This document shows positions 36,241-45,069 of a DNA stretch of 64,000 bases, piece after piece. The translations under genes were made by a program, and so were the position numbers. Source of the stretch: JALHSW01 sp963720675 (GTDB lineage Bacteria; Actinomycetota; Acidimicrobiia; IMCC26256; PALSA-555); NCBI GenBank assembly GCA_963720675.1, contig CAVRGH010000010.1, positions 1 to 64,000 on the forward strand, given 5' to 3'. The notes under the pieces were generated by a model, which was not told the origin of the DNA, did no database searches, and was given only the letters and a program-made list of their open reading frames with translations. The stretch's first letter is position 1. Every line of letters begins with the position of its first letter.

Positions 36241-37389
36241 ATGGAGTGGGTGATCGATGCGGACGCGCACATCACCGAGCCCGGGGACCTGTGGACGAGC
36301 CGCCTCCCGGCGAAGTTCGTCGATGCGGGACCCCGGCTGCGGCGCGACGACTCCGGTCGCGACGCCTGGTACGTCGGTGACACCGCCATCGCGTCGGTCG
36401 GCCACACCGCGGTGGCGGGCTGGCCCGAGCCGTTCCCCTCGTCGCCCAAGAACATGGACGAGGTCCCCGCGGCCGCGTACGACCCCACCGCCCGGCTCGC
36501 GTACATGGACGAGGTCGGGATCTGGTCCCAGGTCATGTACCCGAACGTGGGTGGGTTCGGCAGCCAGGGCTTCCTGAAGATGGGCGACGCCGAGCTCCAG
36601 CTCGCGTGCGTGCGTGCGTTCAACGACTGGCTCACCGACTGGTGCTCGACCGACGCGCGCCGGCTGCTGGCGATCAGCGCGACGCCGTTCTGGGACGTCG
36701 ACGCCGCCGTCGCCGAGGTCGCCCGCTGTGCCGAGCTCGGGCACCGTGGCGTGCTGTTCACCGGTGAGCCGCAGCGCTTCGGCTTGCCGTACCTCGGTGA
36801 CCCGCACTGGGACCCGCTGTGGTCCGTCGCGCAGGAGGCCGCGCTCCCGATCAGCTTCCACATCGGCGGCGGCGACTTCCTCGGCGACTTCGCGCCGGCG
36901 CGCATCAAGGCCCACGGGATGGGTGCGGTGCACGTGTCGACGTCGGTGGCGCTGTTCCTCGGGAACGGGCTCCAGATCGTCGACCTCCTCACCTCGGGCC
37001 TGCTCGCACGGTTCCCCGAGCTGAAGTTCGTCTCCGTCGAGAGCGGCGTCGGGTTCCTCCCGTTCGTGCTCGAGGCGGCCGACTACGCCTACGGCCAGTC
37101 CGCCATGCGCAAGGAGCGTCCGAACGACGGGCTCCCCAGCGAGTACTTCCACCGGCAGGTCTACGGGTGCACGTTCTTCGAGGCCGACGGGCTCGGGCGC
37201 GTCGTCGACGCCATCGGTGCCGATCACCTGCTGTTCGAGACCGACTACCCGCACCCGATCTGCCTCTACGGCAACGTCCGGGAGATGATCGACGCGACGT
37301 TCGCCGACCTGCCCGACGAGGTCCGGCGCAAGGTGCTGTGGGAGAACTCGGCGAGCCTCTACCGGGTCGAGGTGCCGGTCCCGGCCTGA
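36241..37389 (+). CDS. Amidohydrolase-2 family metal-dependent hydrolase
   Basis: Intact, 382 residues behind GAGGGGGAGG. MEWVIDADAHITEPGDLWTS holds D-x-D-x-H. RLAYMDEVGIWSQVMYPNVG, RAFNDWLTDWCSTDARRLLA, LPISFHIGGGDFLGDFAPAR (metal His), LKFVSVESGVGFLPFVLEAA, DHLLFETDYPHPICLYGNVR (metal Asp), and LWENSASLYRVEVPVPA. All TIM-barrel metal ligands are in place. ACMSD/LigY-like hydrolases or decarboxylases act on ring-cleavage products; the substrate here cannot be named. Long insertion PFPSSPKNMDEVPAAAYDP precedes the helix bearing the Met-Asp pair, as in the 39980 paralogue. Confidence 0.88.
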   Translation: MEWVIDADAHITEPGDLWTSRLPAKFVDAGPRLRRDDSGRDAWYVGDTAIASVGHTAVAGWPEPFPSSPKNMDEVPAAAYDPTARLAYMDEVGIWSQVMYPNVGGFGSQGFLKMGDAELQLACVRAFNDWLTDWCSTDARRLLAISATPFWDVDAAVAEVARCAELGHRGVLFTGEPQRFGLPYLGDPHWDPLWSVAQEAALPISFHIGGGDFLGDFAPARIKAHGMGAVHVSTSVALFLGNGLQIVDLLTSGLLARFPELKFVSVESGVGFLPFVLEAADYAYGQSAMRKERPNDGLPSEYFHRQVYGCTFFEADGLGRVVDAIGADHLLFETDYPHPICLYGNVREMIDATFADLPDEVRRKVLWENSASLYRVEVPVPA

Positions 37390-37404
37390 CCGCGCTCGAC
37401 GCTC

Positions 37405-37818
37405 TCAGTCGGCGGTCATCGCCTCGGTCGCGGCTTCGGGGTTGTGGTACTCCCGCCAGAACGTGACGTGTCCGTCGGCGACCCGGAAGATCCCGACGTA
37501 GCGGTTCAGGTACTGCTTCCCGGTGTGCTTCACGACGGCGTCGCTCGCGTACTCGGCGACGATCATGCCCGGCTCGGCGCCGGGGTACACCGTGGTCACC
37601 TCGATCGCGAACGGCTCGAACATGCCGCCGATCACGTTCCCGACGAGCTCGCGCACGCCGTCACGCCCGTTCGTGGGCATGGGCAGGAACTCGGGCGCGT
37701 ACGCGAGGTCGAACTCGACGTCGTCGGCCAGCATCTCGGCCATGGCGTCGAAGTCGCGTGCCGAGAGCTTCTCGAAGAGCGTGCGCACCACTTGCTCGTC
37801 AGCTTCGTGCGATGTCAC
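37405..37818 (-). CDS. SnoaL-like NTF2-fold protein
   Basis: Intact, 137 residues from GTG 37818, overlapping the last 20 bases of the upstream luciferase-like gene. MTSHEADEQVVRTLFEKLSA, RDFDAMAEMLADDVEFDLAY, LVGNVIGGMFEPFAIEVTTV, YVGIFRVADGHVTFWREYHN PEA: the standard SnoaL_3/ketosteroid-isomerase-like pattern. The overlap implies translational coupling and a shared pathway with the oxidoreductase. Possible isomerase or dehydratase; unproven. Confidence 0.85.
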   Translation of the reverse strand: MTSHEADEQVVRTLFEKLSARDFDAMAEMLADDVEFDLAYAPEFLPMPTNGRDGVRELVGNVIGGMFEPFAIEVTTVYPGAEPGMIVAEYASDAVVKHTGKQYLNRYVGIFRVADGHVTFWREYHNPEAATEAMTAD

Positions 37819-38749
37819 CGAGCACCTCCAGTGCTTCGTCCAGGTTGCGTTCCGGATCCGTTCCACAGCCGTAGGGCGAGAGGACGACCTCGTCCGCGCC
37901 GGCGTCGAGGTACTCCACGACGCGCCCGGCGATCGCGTCCCGGTCGCCGAACGGGACGACGGCGTCGGTGCAGGCGTCGGTCCACCCACCCGCGCCGATC
38001 TCCGAGACCTCACAACCGAGTACCCGGGCCAGGACGTCGGCGTAGGCGGGCATGTGGACGTAGATGCCGAGGTCGGCCTTCGCCGCCTCGCGCGCCGCGG
38101 CGGGGTCGTCGGTCACGTAGCAGGGGATCTCGGCGATGACCGGTGGGGCTTCACGCCCCGCGGCCTCGGCGCCGGCCCGTACGTTCGGCACCACGACATC
38201 GGCGATCCAGCTCGGTGGCGCGAGCCAGGGGAGCGCGCCGTCGGCGTGGGCGCCGGCGACCCGTGCGAGCTGCGGGTGCAGCACCCCGAGCATGACGGGC
38301 GGCGGCGCGGGCATCTCCACGTCGAGGAACGCGGTCACGCGGAACCGTTCACCCTGGTGCGCGACCTTCCCGTCGTGGAGCAGCGCCTGCACGATCTCGA
38401 GCCATTCGCGCACGTGGCCGATGGGCCGGTCGTACTCGATGCCGTACATCCCCATCACCGGTGGGTGCGACGGACCCACCCCGAAGCGGAAGCGGCCCGC
38501 GCACGCGGCGTTCGCCGTCGCGGCTTGCTGCGCGGCGACGACCGGGTGGCGGGGCCAGGTCGGGACCACCGCAGTCCCGAGCAGGATCCGATCGGTGGAG
38601 GCGCCCGCGAGCGCCAGTGCCATCACCGGGTCGAAGCCGAACGCGCTGCCGAGGAACAGGCCGTGGAAGCCGAGTGCCTCCGCGCGCGCCGCCAGCGCAG
38701 CCACGTTCGTGACCGACCGGGTCTCCGGGAACAGCACAGACAGCTTCAT
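37799..38749 (-). CDS. LLM-class F420-type oxidoreductase
   Basis: Intact, 316 residues. MKLSVLFPETRSVTNVAALA, GTAVVPTWPRHPVVAAQQAA, RFRFGVGPSHPPVMGMYGIE, YDRPIGHVREWLEIVQALLH match the F420-dependent TIGR03564-like group (G-P-S-H-x-x-V-x-x-M-Y-G). A paralogue at 59044-59970 shares this block. F420 use is inferred from the family. It ends overlapping a SnoaL-like gene and starts 10 bases after a beta-lactamase-like esterase stop, so the three are likely an operon. Confidence 0.87.
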   Translation of the reverse strand: MKLSVLFPETRSVTNVAALAARAEALGFHGLFLGSAFGFDPVMALALAGASTDRILLGTAVVPTWPRHPVVAAQQAATANAACAGRFRFGVGPSHPPVMGMYGIEYDRPIGHVREWLEIVQALLHDGKVAHQGERFRVTAFLDVEMPAPPPVMLGVLHPQLARVAGAHADGALPWLAPPSWIADVVVPNVRAGAEAAGREAPPVIAEIPCYVTDDPAAAREAAKADLGIYVHMPAYADVLARVLGCEVSEIGAGGWTDACTDAVVPFGDRDAIAGRVVEYLDAGADEVVLSPYGCGTDPERNLDEALEVLGDIARS

Positions 38750-38759
38750 CGGGTTTCCC

Positions 38760-39908
38760 TCAGAGCGAGTCGTAGAGCGCGTCGAGGATCGGGAACCAAC
38801 GGCGGTCGTCGCGCCGCTCGCGCCACTCCATCCGGTTCATCGCGTAGCCGAGCGCGACGCCGGCGTCGGGGTCGAGGAACCCGAGCGATCCGCCGGAGCC
38901 GTTGTGCCCGAACGTCCGCTCGCCGGGTCCGAAGGAGAACTCGCCCTCGGGCATGGTGATCTCGAACCCGAGACCGAAGCGGGTGGGGAGCCCCATGACC
39001 AGGTCGGGGCCATCGACCTGCATGCGGCCCGCCTCCTCGGCGAGGCCCGGTGACAGCACCTCGCCGCGTCCGTACGCGCCGTAGATGCGCGCGAGCGCCC
39101 GGGCGTTCGCGTGGGCGTTGGCCGCGGGGATCTCGGCCTCCCGGAACGCGCGGGTGTTGGTGTGCTCGATGACGTTGCAGTCGGGTGGGTTGGCGAACGA
39201 CTTCGGACCGAGGTCGTCAGGGCCCCAGTGGGAGAAGAACGTGGTGGCCTCGGGGTCGAGCTCGATCGACATGTCGGCGGTGCGTGCGTCCTCCGATGCG
39301 GGGAGGCCCAGGAAGCAGTCGACGGCGAGTGGTGCGACGATGTCGTCGGCGAGCACCGCGCCGATGGTCCGGCCGTCGACGCGCCGTACCACCTCGCCGA
39401 CGAGGTGCCCGAACGTGACGCCGTGGTACCCGTGCCCGGAGCCGGGCTCCCACCACGGCTCCTGCGCCGCGAGCGCGTCGACCATCGCGTCCCAGTCCGA
39501 CAGCGAGCCGAACGGCATCGGGCGGCTGATCGCGGACAGCCCGGCCTCGTGGGTGAGGAGGTAGCGGACGGGGAGCTCGGCCTTGCCGCCGGCGGCGAAC
39601 TCGGGCCAGTACGTCGCGACCGGGGCGTCGAGGTCGATCCGGCCCGCGTCGACGAGTCGGAGCAGCGCCATCGCGGCGAGGCCCTTGGTGCACGAGAAGA
39701 CGCAGGCGATGGTGTCGCGCTCCCAGGGTCGGGTCCGGGCCGCGTCGGCCCACCCGCCCCAGAGGTCGACGACGAGCTGCCCGCCGACCTCGACCGCGAG
39801 GGACGCCCCGAGCTCGCTCCCTTCCTGCGCATCGGTCGGGAACCCGGCCGCGAAGGCGTCCCGAACGCCCGAGAACCTCGGGTCGCAGTCCCCCTCGACG
39901 CCGGCCAT
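38760..39908 (-). CDS. Class C beta-lactamase-like esterase (EstB type)
   Basis: Intact; start placed at ATG 39908 (MAGVEGDCDPRFSGVRDAFA, 382 residues), though an upstream in-frame start exists at 39944. Nucleophile motif ACVFSCTKGLAAMALLRLVD (SxxK), second-motif Tyr in PGSGHGYHGVTFGHLVGEVV (YxN equivalent YHG), and FGHNGSGGSLGFLDPDAGVA (third motif HxG). ELPVRYLLTHEAGLSAISRP is typical of serine esterases of this fold rather than true beta-lactamases. It probably hydrolyses a carboxylic ester or lactone. No signal peptide. Divergent from the amidohydrolase at 39980. Confidence 0.86.
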   Translation of the reverse strand: MAGVEGDCDPRFSGVRDAFAAGFPTDAQEGSELGASLAVEVGGQLVVDLWGGWADAARTRPWERDTIACVFSCTKGLAAMALLRLVDAGRIDLDAPVATYWPEFAAGGKAELPVRYLLTHEAGLSAISRPMPFGSLSDWDAMVDALAAQEPWWEPGSGHGYHGVTFGHLVGEVVRRVDGRTIGAVLADDIVAPLAVDCFLGLPASEDARTADMSIELDPEATTFFSHWGPDDLGPKSFANPPDCNVIEHTNTRAFREAEIPAANAHANARALARIYGAYGRGEVLSPGLAEEAGRMQVDGPDLVMGLPTRFGLGFEITMPEGEFSFGPGERTFGHNGSGGSLGFLDPDAGVALGYAMNRMEWRERRDDRRWFPILDALYDSL

Positions 39909-39931
39909 CGCGAGGACCCTGACAGTTGCGG

Positions 39932-39945
39932 CTTGCGGCCGCAAG
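39932..39945. promoter_or_regulatory. 14-bp palindrome in a divergent promoter
   Basis: CTTGCGGCCGCAAG is perfectly palindromic; an extra half-site TTGCGG lies just upstream (39926-39931). It is placed between the esterase start (39908, minus) and the amidohydrolase start (39980, plus), the expected position for a shared operator. No matching regulator gene is next to it. Confidence 0.5.
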
Positions 39946-39979
39946 GTGGTCGGATGGGGTCATGTCAGGGGGGAGCGCC

Positions 39980-41152
39980 ATGGGGGACGTCTTCACCGAG
40001 GTCGGTGCGATCGAGTACCCGATCCTCGATGCCGACGCACACGTCAACGAGCCGCCCGACACCTGGCAGGACCGGGTGCCGGCCAAGTGGCGGGAACGGG
40101 CACCCAAGGTGGTCCATGGCGAGGACGGCGACCTCTGGAGCTTCGACGACGGGAAGTCGACGCGCCCGGTCGGCCTGACGGCCACCGCCGGGCTCTCGTA
40201 CCTGCAGTACCGGCCGGGTGGGCTGCGCTACGAGTCGATCCGGCCCGGGTCGTTCGACACCAAGGCCCGGCTCGCCGACATGGATGCCGACGGGATCTGG
40301 CTCCAGGTGCTGTACCCGAGCGTGACGCTCGCCGGCGCCAAGGTCTACGGCTCCGAGCCCGAGCTCCAGCAGGTGTGCGTGCGCGCGTACAACGACTGGA
40401 TCGTCGAGTTCTGCGACGGCTCCGACGGCAGGCTGATCCCGCAGGCGATCCTGTCGACGACGGGCGTCGACGACGCCATCGCCGAGACCGAGCGCGCGCT
40501 CGCACTCGGGCATCGCGGCGTGGTGATCTCGGCGTTTCCGAACGGCACGCTCGACTCGCTGCCCGAGGACGACCGGTTCTGGTCGTTCGTGCAGGAGGCC
40601 GACATCCCGGTCGCCGTGCACATCGGCAGCTTCCTCAAGGGGGCGGCCGCGAAGATCCCGCCGCTCGACTCGCTCGCGTTCATGGGCGTCGCCGGAGCGA
40701 GCAAGGCCGGCTCGTACACGATCCCGGTCGTGTGCGACCTGATCTTCTCGGGGATCTTCGAGCGCTTCCCGCGCCTGAAGCTGTTGCTCGTCGAGGCGAA
40801 CATCGGGTGGATCCCGACGGTGCTCGAGCAGGTCGACGACATGTACCTGCGCTACCGGTGGTTCACCAACGGCATCGAGCAGATGCCGACGATGCCGAGC
40901 CGCACCTTCCACCGGAACTTCTACGCGACGTTCATGGTCGACACGGTCGGCATCGAGCTGCGCCACCGCATGAACGTCGACCATCTCATGTGGTCGACCG
41001 ACTACCCGCACACCGGGACCGACTGGCCGAACAACCGGATCTCCATCGAGCGGAACTTCCGGGGTGTCGAGGCCGAGACGGTGAAGAAGATGCTGCACGA
41101 CAACTGCCGTGCGCTCTACAAGCTCGACCACGTGCCCGAGACGATCGATTGA
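39980..41152 (+). CDS. Amidohydrolase-2 family metal-dependent hydrolase
   Basis: Intact; ATG 39980 follows GGGGGGAG (390 residues; an in-frame ATG at 39962 is possible). IEYPILDADAHVNEPPDTWQ gives the D-x-D-x-H motif. RLADMDADGIWLQVLYPSVT, RAYNDWIVEFCDGSDGRLIP, IPVAVHIGSFLKGAAAKIPP, LKLLLVEANIGWIPTVLEQV, DHLMWSTDYPHTGTDWPNNR (metal Asp) complete the site. It resembles the 36241 product and belongs to the group often found in steroid- and aromatic-degrading actinobacteria. Followed after 10 bases by an SDR, suggesting one operon through 42962 or beyond. Confidence 0.88.
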   Translation: MGDVFTEVGAIEYPILDADAHVNEPPDTWQDRVPAKWRERAPKVVHGEDGDLWSFDDGKSTRPVGLTATAGLSYLQYRPGGLRYESIRPGSFDTKARLADMDADGIWLQVLYPSVTLAGAKVYGSEPELQQVCVRAYNDWIVEFCDGSDGRLIPQAILSTTGVDDAIAETERALALGHRGVVISAFPNGTLDSLPEDDRFWSFVQEADIPVAVHIGSFLKGAAAKIPPLDSLAFMGVAGASKAGSYTIPVVCDLIFSGIFERFPRLKLLLVEANIGWIPTVLEQVDDMYLRYRWFTNGIEQMPTMPSRTFHRNFYATFMVDTVGIELRHRMNVDHLMWSTDYPHTGTDWPNNRISIERNFRGVEAETVKKMLHDNCRALYKLDHVPETID

Positions 41153-41162
41153 GCGCCGCCAC

Positions 41163-41969
41163 ATGACCGAGGGCAGGCTCGAGGGCAAGGTCGCGCTGAT
41201 CACCGGCGCGGCCCGGGGGCAGGGCGCGGCCGAAGCCCGGCACTTCGTGGCCGAGGGCGCGCGCGTCGTGCTGGGCGACGTCCTCGACGACGACGGCGGC
41301 TCGGTCGCTGCCGAGCTCGGCGACGCCGCGATCTACCGCCACCTCGACGTGACCAGCGAGGCCGACTGGGTCGCGGCGGTCGAGACCGCGGTCGGCCGCT
41401 TCGGTGGGCTGCACGTGCTCGTGAGCAACGCGGGCATCTCACCGATGCCGCGCTCCATCGTCGACACCAAGCCCGACCAGTACCGCAAGGTGATCGAGAT
41501 CAACCAGGTGGGGATGTTCCTCGGCATCCACTTCGCGGCGCCGGCGATCGCCGAGTCTGCCTCCGGGTCGGGCGCCGAGTCGGGGGGAGGATCGATCGTC
41601 CTCGTCTCGTCGGTGAACGGCGTCGTCGGCGCGGGCGGGATCGCGGGCTACGTGTCGAGCAAGTTCGCCGTGCGCGGCCTGGCCAAGGTGGCTGCGCTCG
41701 AGCTCGGTCGTCAGGGGATCCGGGTGAACTCGGTGCACCCCGGCCCGATCGACACGCCGATGGTCCAGCCCGAGGCCTGGGGCGGGTTCGACATGCGCCC
41801 CGCCCTCGCGTCGACCAGCCCGTTGGGGCGGCTCGGCACGCCGGAGGAGGTCGCCGAGCTCGTGTGCTGGCTCGCGTCCGACGCGAGCGCGTACTGCACC
41901 GGCTCCGAGTTCATGATCGACGGCGGCTTCCTCGCGGGCCCGTTCAACGCGCTCGGGACCGATGCCTGA
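41163..41969 (+). CDS. Short-chain dehydrogenase, 3alpha/20beta-HSD-like
   Basis: Intact, 268 residues. MTEGRLEGKVALITGAARGQ GAAEAR has TGxARGQG, typical of 3(or 17)-hydroxysteroid dehydrogenase-like SDRs. RVVLGDVLDDDGGSVAAELG indicates NAD preference, HVLVSNAGISPMPRSIVDTK carries NAG, IVLVSSVNGVVGAGGIAGYV SSK the Ser and YxxxK. VNSVHPGPIDTPMVQPEAWG follows. Steroid activity is a family-level suggestion only. Same strand and close spacing to the flanking genes. Confidence 0.88.
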   Translation: MTEGRLEGKVALITGAARGQGAAEARHFVAEGARVVLGDVLDDDGGSVAAELGDAAIYRHLDVTSEADWVAAVETAVGRFGGLHVLVSNAGISPMPRSIVDTKPDQYRKVIEINQVGMFLGIHFAAPAIAESASGSGAESGGGSIVLVSSVNGVVGAGGIAGYVSSKFAVRGLAKVAALELGRQGIRVNSVHPGPIDTPMVQPEAWGGFDMRPALASTSPLGRLGTPEEVAELVCWLASDASAYCTGSEFMIDGGFLAGPFNALGTDA

Positions 41970-41974
41970 TGCCC

Positions 41975-42040
41975 GTGACCACTTGATGTCGGTGAAGGCG
42001 TGATGTCGGTGACCGCTCGATGTTCGTAGCCGCTTGATGG
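41975..42040 (+). repeat. 17-bp imperfect tandem repeat leading into an SDR start
   Basis: Three and a half units: GTGACCACTTGATGTCG (41975), GTGAAGGCGTGATGTCG (41992), GTGACCGCTCGATGTTCG (42009) and TAGCCGCTTGATG (42027), the last containing the ATG (42037) of the next gene. Each unit carries a GATG, so several potential start-like signals are stacked. No Shine-Dalgarno is obvious. Confidence 0.7.
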
Positions 42041-42962
42041 ACGAGCTGCGGTGGGACGACCGGGTCGTCGTGATCACCGGCGCGGGGCGCAACCTCGGGC
42101 GCGCGTACGCGCTGCTGCTCGCGTCGCGGGGGCGAAGGTCGTGGTCAACGATCTCGGGGTCGCGATCAGCGACACCGACGGCTCCGGTGACGCACCGGCC
42201 GAGAACCCTGCGCACGAGGTCGTGGCCGCGATCGAGGCCGCGGGGGGCGAAGCGGTGGTGAACACCGACAGTGTCGCGACCGAGGCCGGCGGCGAGGCGA
42301 TCATCGCGACTGCCGTCGACACCTACGGGCGCGTCGACGCGCTGATCAACAACGCCGGGGTCGTGCGCCAGTCGCCGTTCGAGGACTACGCCGACGAGCT
42401 GCTCTGGCCGGTCCTGGAGAGTCAGATCGGTGGGCACTTCCACGTGACCCGCCCCGCGTGGCGGGCCATGCAGGCGCAGGGCTACGGGCGGGTGCTGAAC
42501 CTGTCGTCGGGCGCGGGCCTGTGGGGCGTGCCCACGATGACGGGCTACTCGGCGGCCAAGATGGCGATCGTCGGGCTCACCCGCGCGCTGGCGCAGGAGG
42601 GGGAGGCGCACGGCATCACCGTGAACGCGATCGCCCCGTGTGCGAAGACCCGCCCCGGCGGGTTCGGACCGATCCCCGAGTCGCCCGAGCTGTTCGCCTG
42701 GCTCTCGATCGACGTCGTCGCGCCGGTCGCGACCTGGCTGGTCCACGAGGACTGTCGGGTGTCGGGGGAGTGCTTCACCGTCGGCGGTGGCTACGTCGGG
42801 CGGGTCAGCGTCGCGGTGAACGACGGGCAGCGCTGGGAACGGCCGATGACGCCCGAGGCCGTCCGCGACGAGTGGGACGCGGTGATGGCCGACGGACCCT
42901 GGGCCGGCTTGACTGCAGGGAGCGGCGACCTCGACCGGGTCCTCGACGGCTTCACGCCGTGA
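42037..42962 (+). CDS. Short-chain dehydrogenase, multifunctional-enzyme-like (one frame break)
   Basis: ATG 42037: MDELRWDDRVVVITGAGRNL GRAYA with an unusual R-N-L-G in the cofactor loop. One base is missing near 42125 (opposite sign to most breaks here), after which AGAKVVVNDLGVAISDTDGS and VDALINNAGVVRQSPFEDYA follow. VLNLSSGAGLWGVPTMTGYS AAK supplies Ser and YxxxK. APCAKTRPGGFGPIPESPEL and a C-terminal extension RPMTPEAVRDEWDAVMADGP resemble the hydroxyacyl-CoA dehydrogenase branch. About 308 residues. Its stop overlaps the MFS GTG start (GTGA). Confidence 0.84.
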
Positions 42963-44269
42963 CCACGCCGTCCGTCGCGGGCGTCCCGCGCAACTCGTTG
43001 AGCGTCCTGCGCTACCGCGACTACGCGATCTTCTGGAGCGCCGCGCTGGTGTCCAACACCGGGACGTGGATGCAGATGATCGCGGCGCCGTTCGTGATCT
43101 ACCAGCTCACGCGCTCGACCACCTGGCTGGGTGTGGCCGCGTTCATGGCGTTCTTCCCGTCACTGCTCATGGGGCCGCTGGCCGGATCACTCGCGGACCG
43201 GTTCCCCCGCAAGACCATCCTGCTGTGCACCCAGACCGCCATGATGATCGTCGCGTTCGGGCTCTGGGGTGTCTGGGTCGCGGACGTCGCGACGCCCGAG
43301 GTGATCGTCTGCCTCCTCATGCTCTCCGGGGTCGCGTCGGGGCTCAACATCACCGCGTGGCAGTCGTTCGTCCCCCAGCTCGTCCCGCGCAGCGAGCTGC
43401 TCCACGCGGTTCGCGTGAACTCGATGCAGTTCGTCGCCGGGCGCGCCTTCGGTCCGGCACTTGCCGGTCTCGTGCTCCAGGTGTGGGGCGCAGGCACCGC
43501 GTTCTTGATCAACGCGGTCTCGTTCCTCTTCGTGCTGGGTGCCCTGGTGGCCATCCGGCCGCGGAAGGTGCCGGTGGACTCCGCCGCGGGGAAGGTGCTC
43601 GCGCACTTCAAGGAAGCGCTGGCCTACGTGCGGGCCCGGCCTGCCGTCTATCTCCCGGTGCTGACGATCGCGACGGTGTCGTTCTTCGGGAGCAGCATGG
43701 TGCAGCTCGTGCCGGCCTTCGCCGAGGACGTGTTCGGCGTCGGCAAGGGCGCCTACGGGTTCCTCGTCGCCACCTTCGGGATCGGTGCCATCGCCGGCTC
43801 CTTCGCGGTCGCGTTCTGGGCCGATCGCTATCGCCGCTCCCGCGTCGCCGTGTTCGGCGTGGCGTTGTTCGCCGCCGGGGAGGTCGTCTTCGGGGGCGCG
43901 CCGAGCTACGCGGTCGGAATGGTCGGGATGCTCGTCATGGGGTGCGCCTACGTGCTGATCGCGACGGCGCTCAACACGTCGATCCAGGCGCGCGTCGACG
44001 AGGTGCACCGCGGGCGGGCAGTGTCGATCTACCTGATGGGACTCCTCGCAGGCGTCCCACTGGGCGCCCTCCTGCAGGGGTTCGTCGCGTCGTTGGTCGG
44101 GCTCCGGGCGACCGTGATCGGATCGGGTGTGCTGCTCGCATGCAGCGTGGTGGCCGGCGTGCTCCGGTTCGCGTGGTTCGGTCCCCTCGACGAAGCACTG
44201 GAGGACGAGACCGGCACCGGTCCCGATCTGGTGTTCGGGTCGCCGCCGTCCATGGCCGGCACGGACTGA
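42959..44269 (+). CDS. MFS transporter, MFS_3/EntS-like
   Basis: Intact, 436 residues from GTG 42959. LSVLRYRDYAIFWSAALVSN TGTWMQM is the hallmark opening of the DUF894/enterobactin-exporter-like MFS branch. Motif A-like GSLADRFPRKTILLCTQTAM, then SFVPQLVPRSELLHAVRVNS and AGRAFGPALAGLVLQVWGAG. About 11-12 hydrophobic segments. The direction is probably export, by family. Coupled to the upstream SDR by a 4-base overlap, so it may move the substrate or product of the amidohydrolase/SDR cluster. Confidence 0.88.
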   Translation: MTTPSVAGVPRNSLSVLRYRDYAIFWSAALVSNTGTWMQMIAAPFVIYQLTRSTTWLGVAAFMAFFPSLLMGPLAGSLADRFPRKTILLCTQTAMMIVAFGLWGVWVADVATPEVIVCLLMLSGVASGLNITAWQSFVPQLVPRSELLHAVRVNSMQFVAGRAFGPALAGLVLQVWGAGTAFLINAVSFLFVLGALVAIRPRKVPVDSAAGKVLAHFKEALAYVRARPAVYLPVLTIATVSFFGSSMVQLVPAFAEDVFGVGKGAYGFLVATFGIGAIAGSFAVAFWADRYRRSRVAVFGVALFAAGEVVFGGAPSYAVGMVGMLVMGCAYVLIATALNTSIQARVDEVHRGRAVSIYLMGLLAGVPLGALLQGFVASLVGLRATVIGSGVLLACSVVAGVLRFAWFGPLDEALEDETGTGPDLVFGSPPSMAGTD

Positions 44270-44313
44270 GCGTCCTCGGTCCCGACCATTCGAACGAAGA
44301 GGAGCAACGACAC

Positions 44314-45069
44314 ATGGAGGAACGACTGCAGGGCAAGCGCGTGCTCGTGACGGGCGCGGCGTCCGGCATCGGCGCGGCGTGTGCTCGCCGGTTCACCGAT
44401 GAGGGCGCGATCGTCGCGGGTCTCGACCTCGCCGCGCGGCCCGAAGGTTCGCCGTGCACCGCGTGGCAGCAGGCGGACGTCGCCGACGAAGCGGCCGTCA
44501 CCGCCGCGGTCGGGGAGGTGCTCGACCGGCTCGGGGGCGTCGATGTGCTGGTGAACGCAGCAGGCGTGCTCAGCGTCGGGGGCGCCGACACGCTCGAGGT
44601 GGCCGAGTGGGAGCGCGTCCTCGGCGTGAACCTGAAGGGAACCTGGCTCGTGTCGAAGCACGTCGTGCCCCACATGGTGGCGGCGGGGTCGGGGAGCATC
44701 GTCAACCTCGCCAGCGTCGAGGGGCTCGAGGGCTTCTCCGGGCAGACCGCCTACAACGTCTCGAAGGGCGGGGTCGTGCTCCTGACCCGCAACATGGCGG
44801 CCGACTTCGGGCCGGCCGGGGTGCGGGTGAACTGCCTGTGCCCGGGGCTGATCGAGACGCCGATGACGGCGATCCTCCAGGACCCGGCGTTCCGCGCGGT
44901 CAACGACGCCTTCGTCGACTGGCACCTGCTCGGGCGCGCCGGGCAACCCGAGGAGGTCGCGGCGGCGGCGTTGTTCCTCGCGTCCGACGACGCCTCGTTC
45001 GTGCACGGGGCGTCGCTGGTCGTCGACGGCGGGCTCACCGCCGGGCGACGGTTCCCGGAGCTGTCGTGA
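44314..45069 (+). CDS. Short-chain dehydrogenase/reductase
   Basis: Intact, 251 residues; AAGAGGAG precedes ATG 44314. MEERLQGKRVLVTGAASGIG AACARR (TGxxxGIG), IVAGLDLAARPEGSPCTAWQ, VDVLVNAAGVLSVGGADTLE, SIVNLASVEGLEGFSGQTAY NVSK with Ser, Tyr and Lys in place, and RVNCLCPGLIETPMTAILQD. Classical FabG-like SDR. Its stop overlaps the amidohydrolase GTG start. Confidence 0.88.
   Translation: MEERLQGKRVLVTGAASGIGAACARRFTDEGAIVAGLDLAARPEGSPCTAWQQADVADEAAVTAAVGEVLDRLGGVDVLVNAAGVLSVGGADTLEVAEWERVLGVNLKGTWLVSKHVVPHMVAAGSGSIVNLASVEGLEGFSGQTAYNVSKGGVVLLTRNMAADFGPAGVRVNCLCPGLIETPMTAILQDPAFRAVNDAFVDWHLLGRAGQPEEVAAAALFLASDDASFVHGASLVVDGGLTAGRRFPELS

Noticed and set aside
38760..39908. True beta-lactamase (antibiotic resistance)
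   Set aside because: The sequence lacks a signal peptide and has esterase-type motifs (SCTKG, YHG, HNGSGG) of the EstB group.
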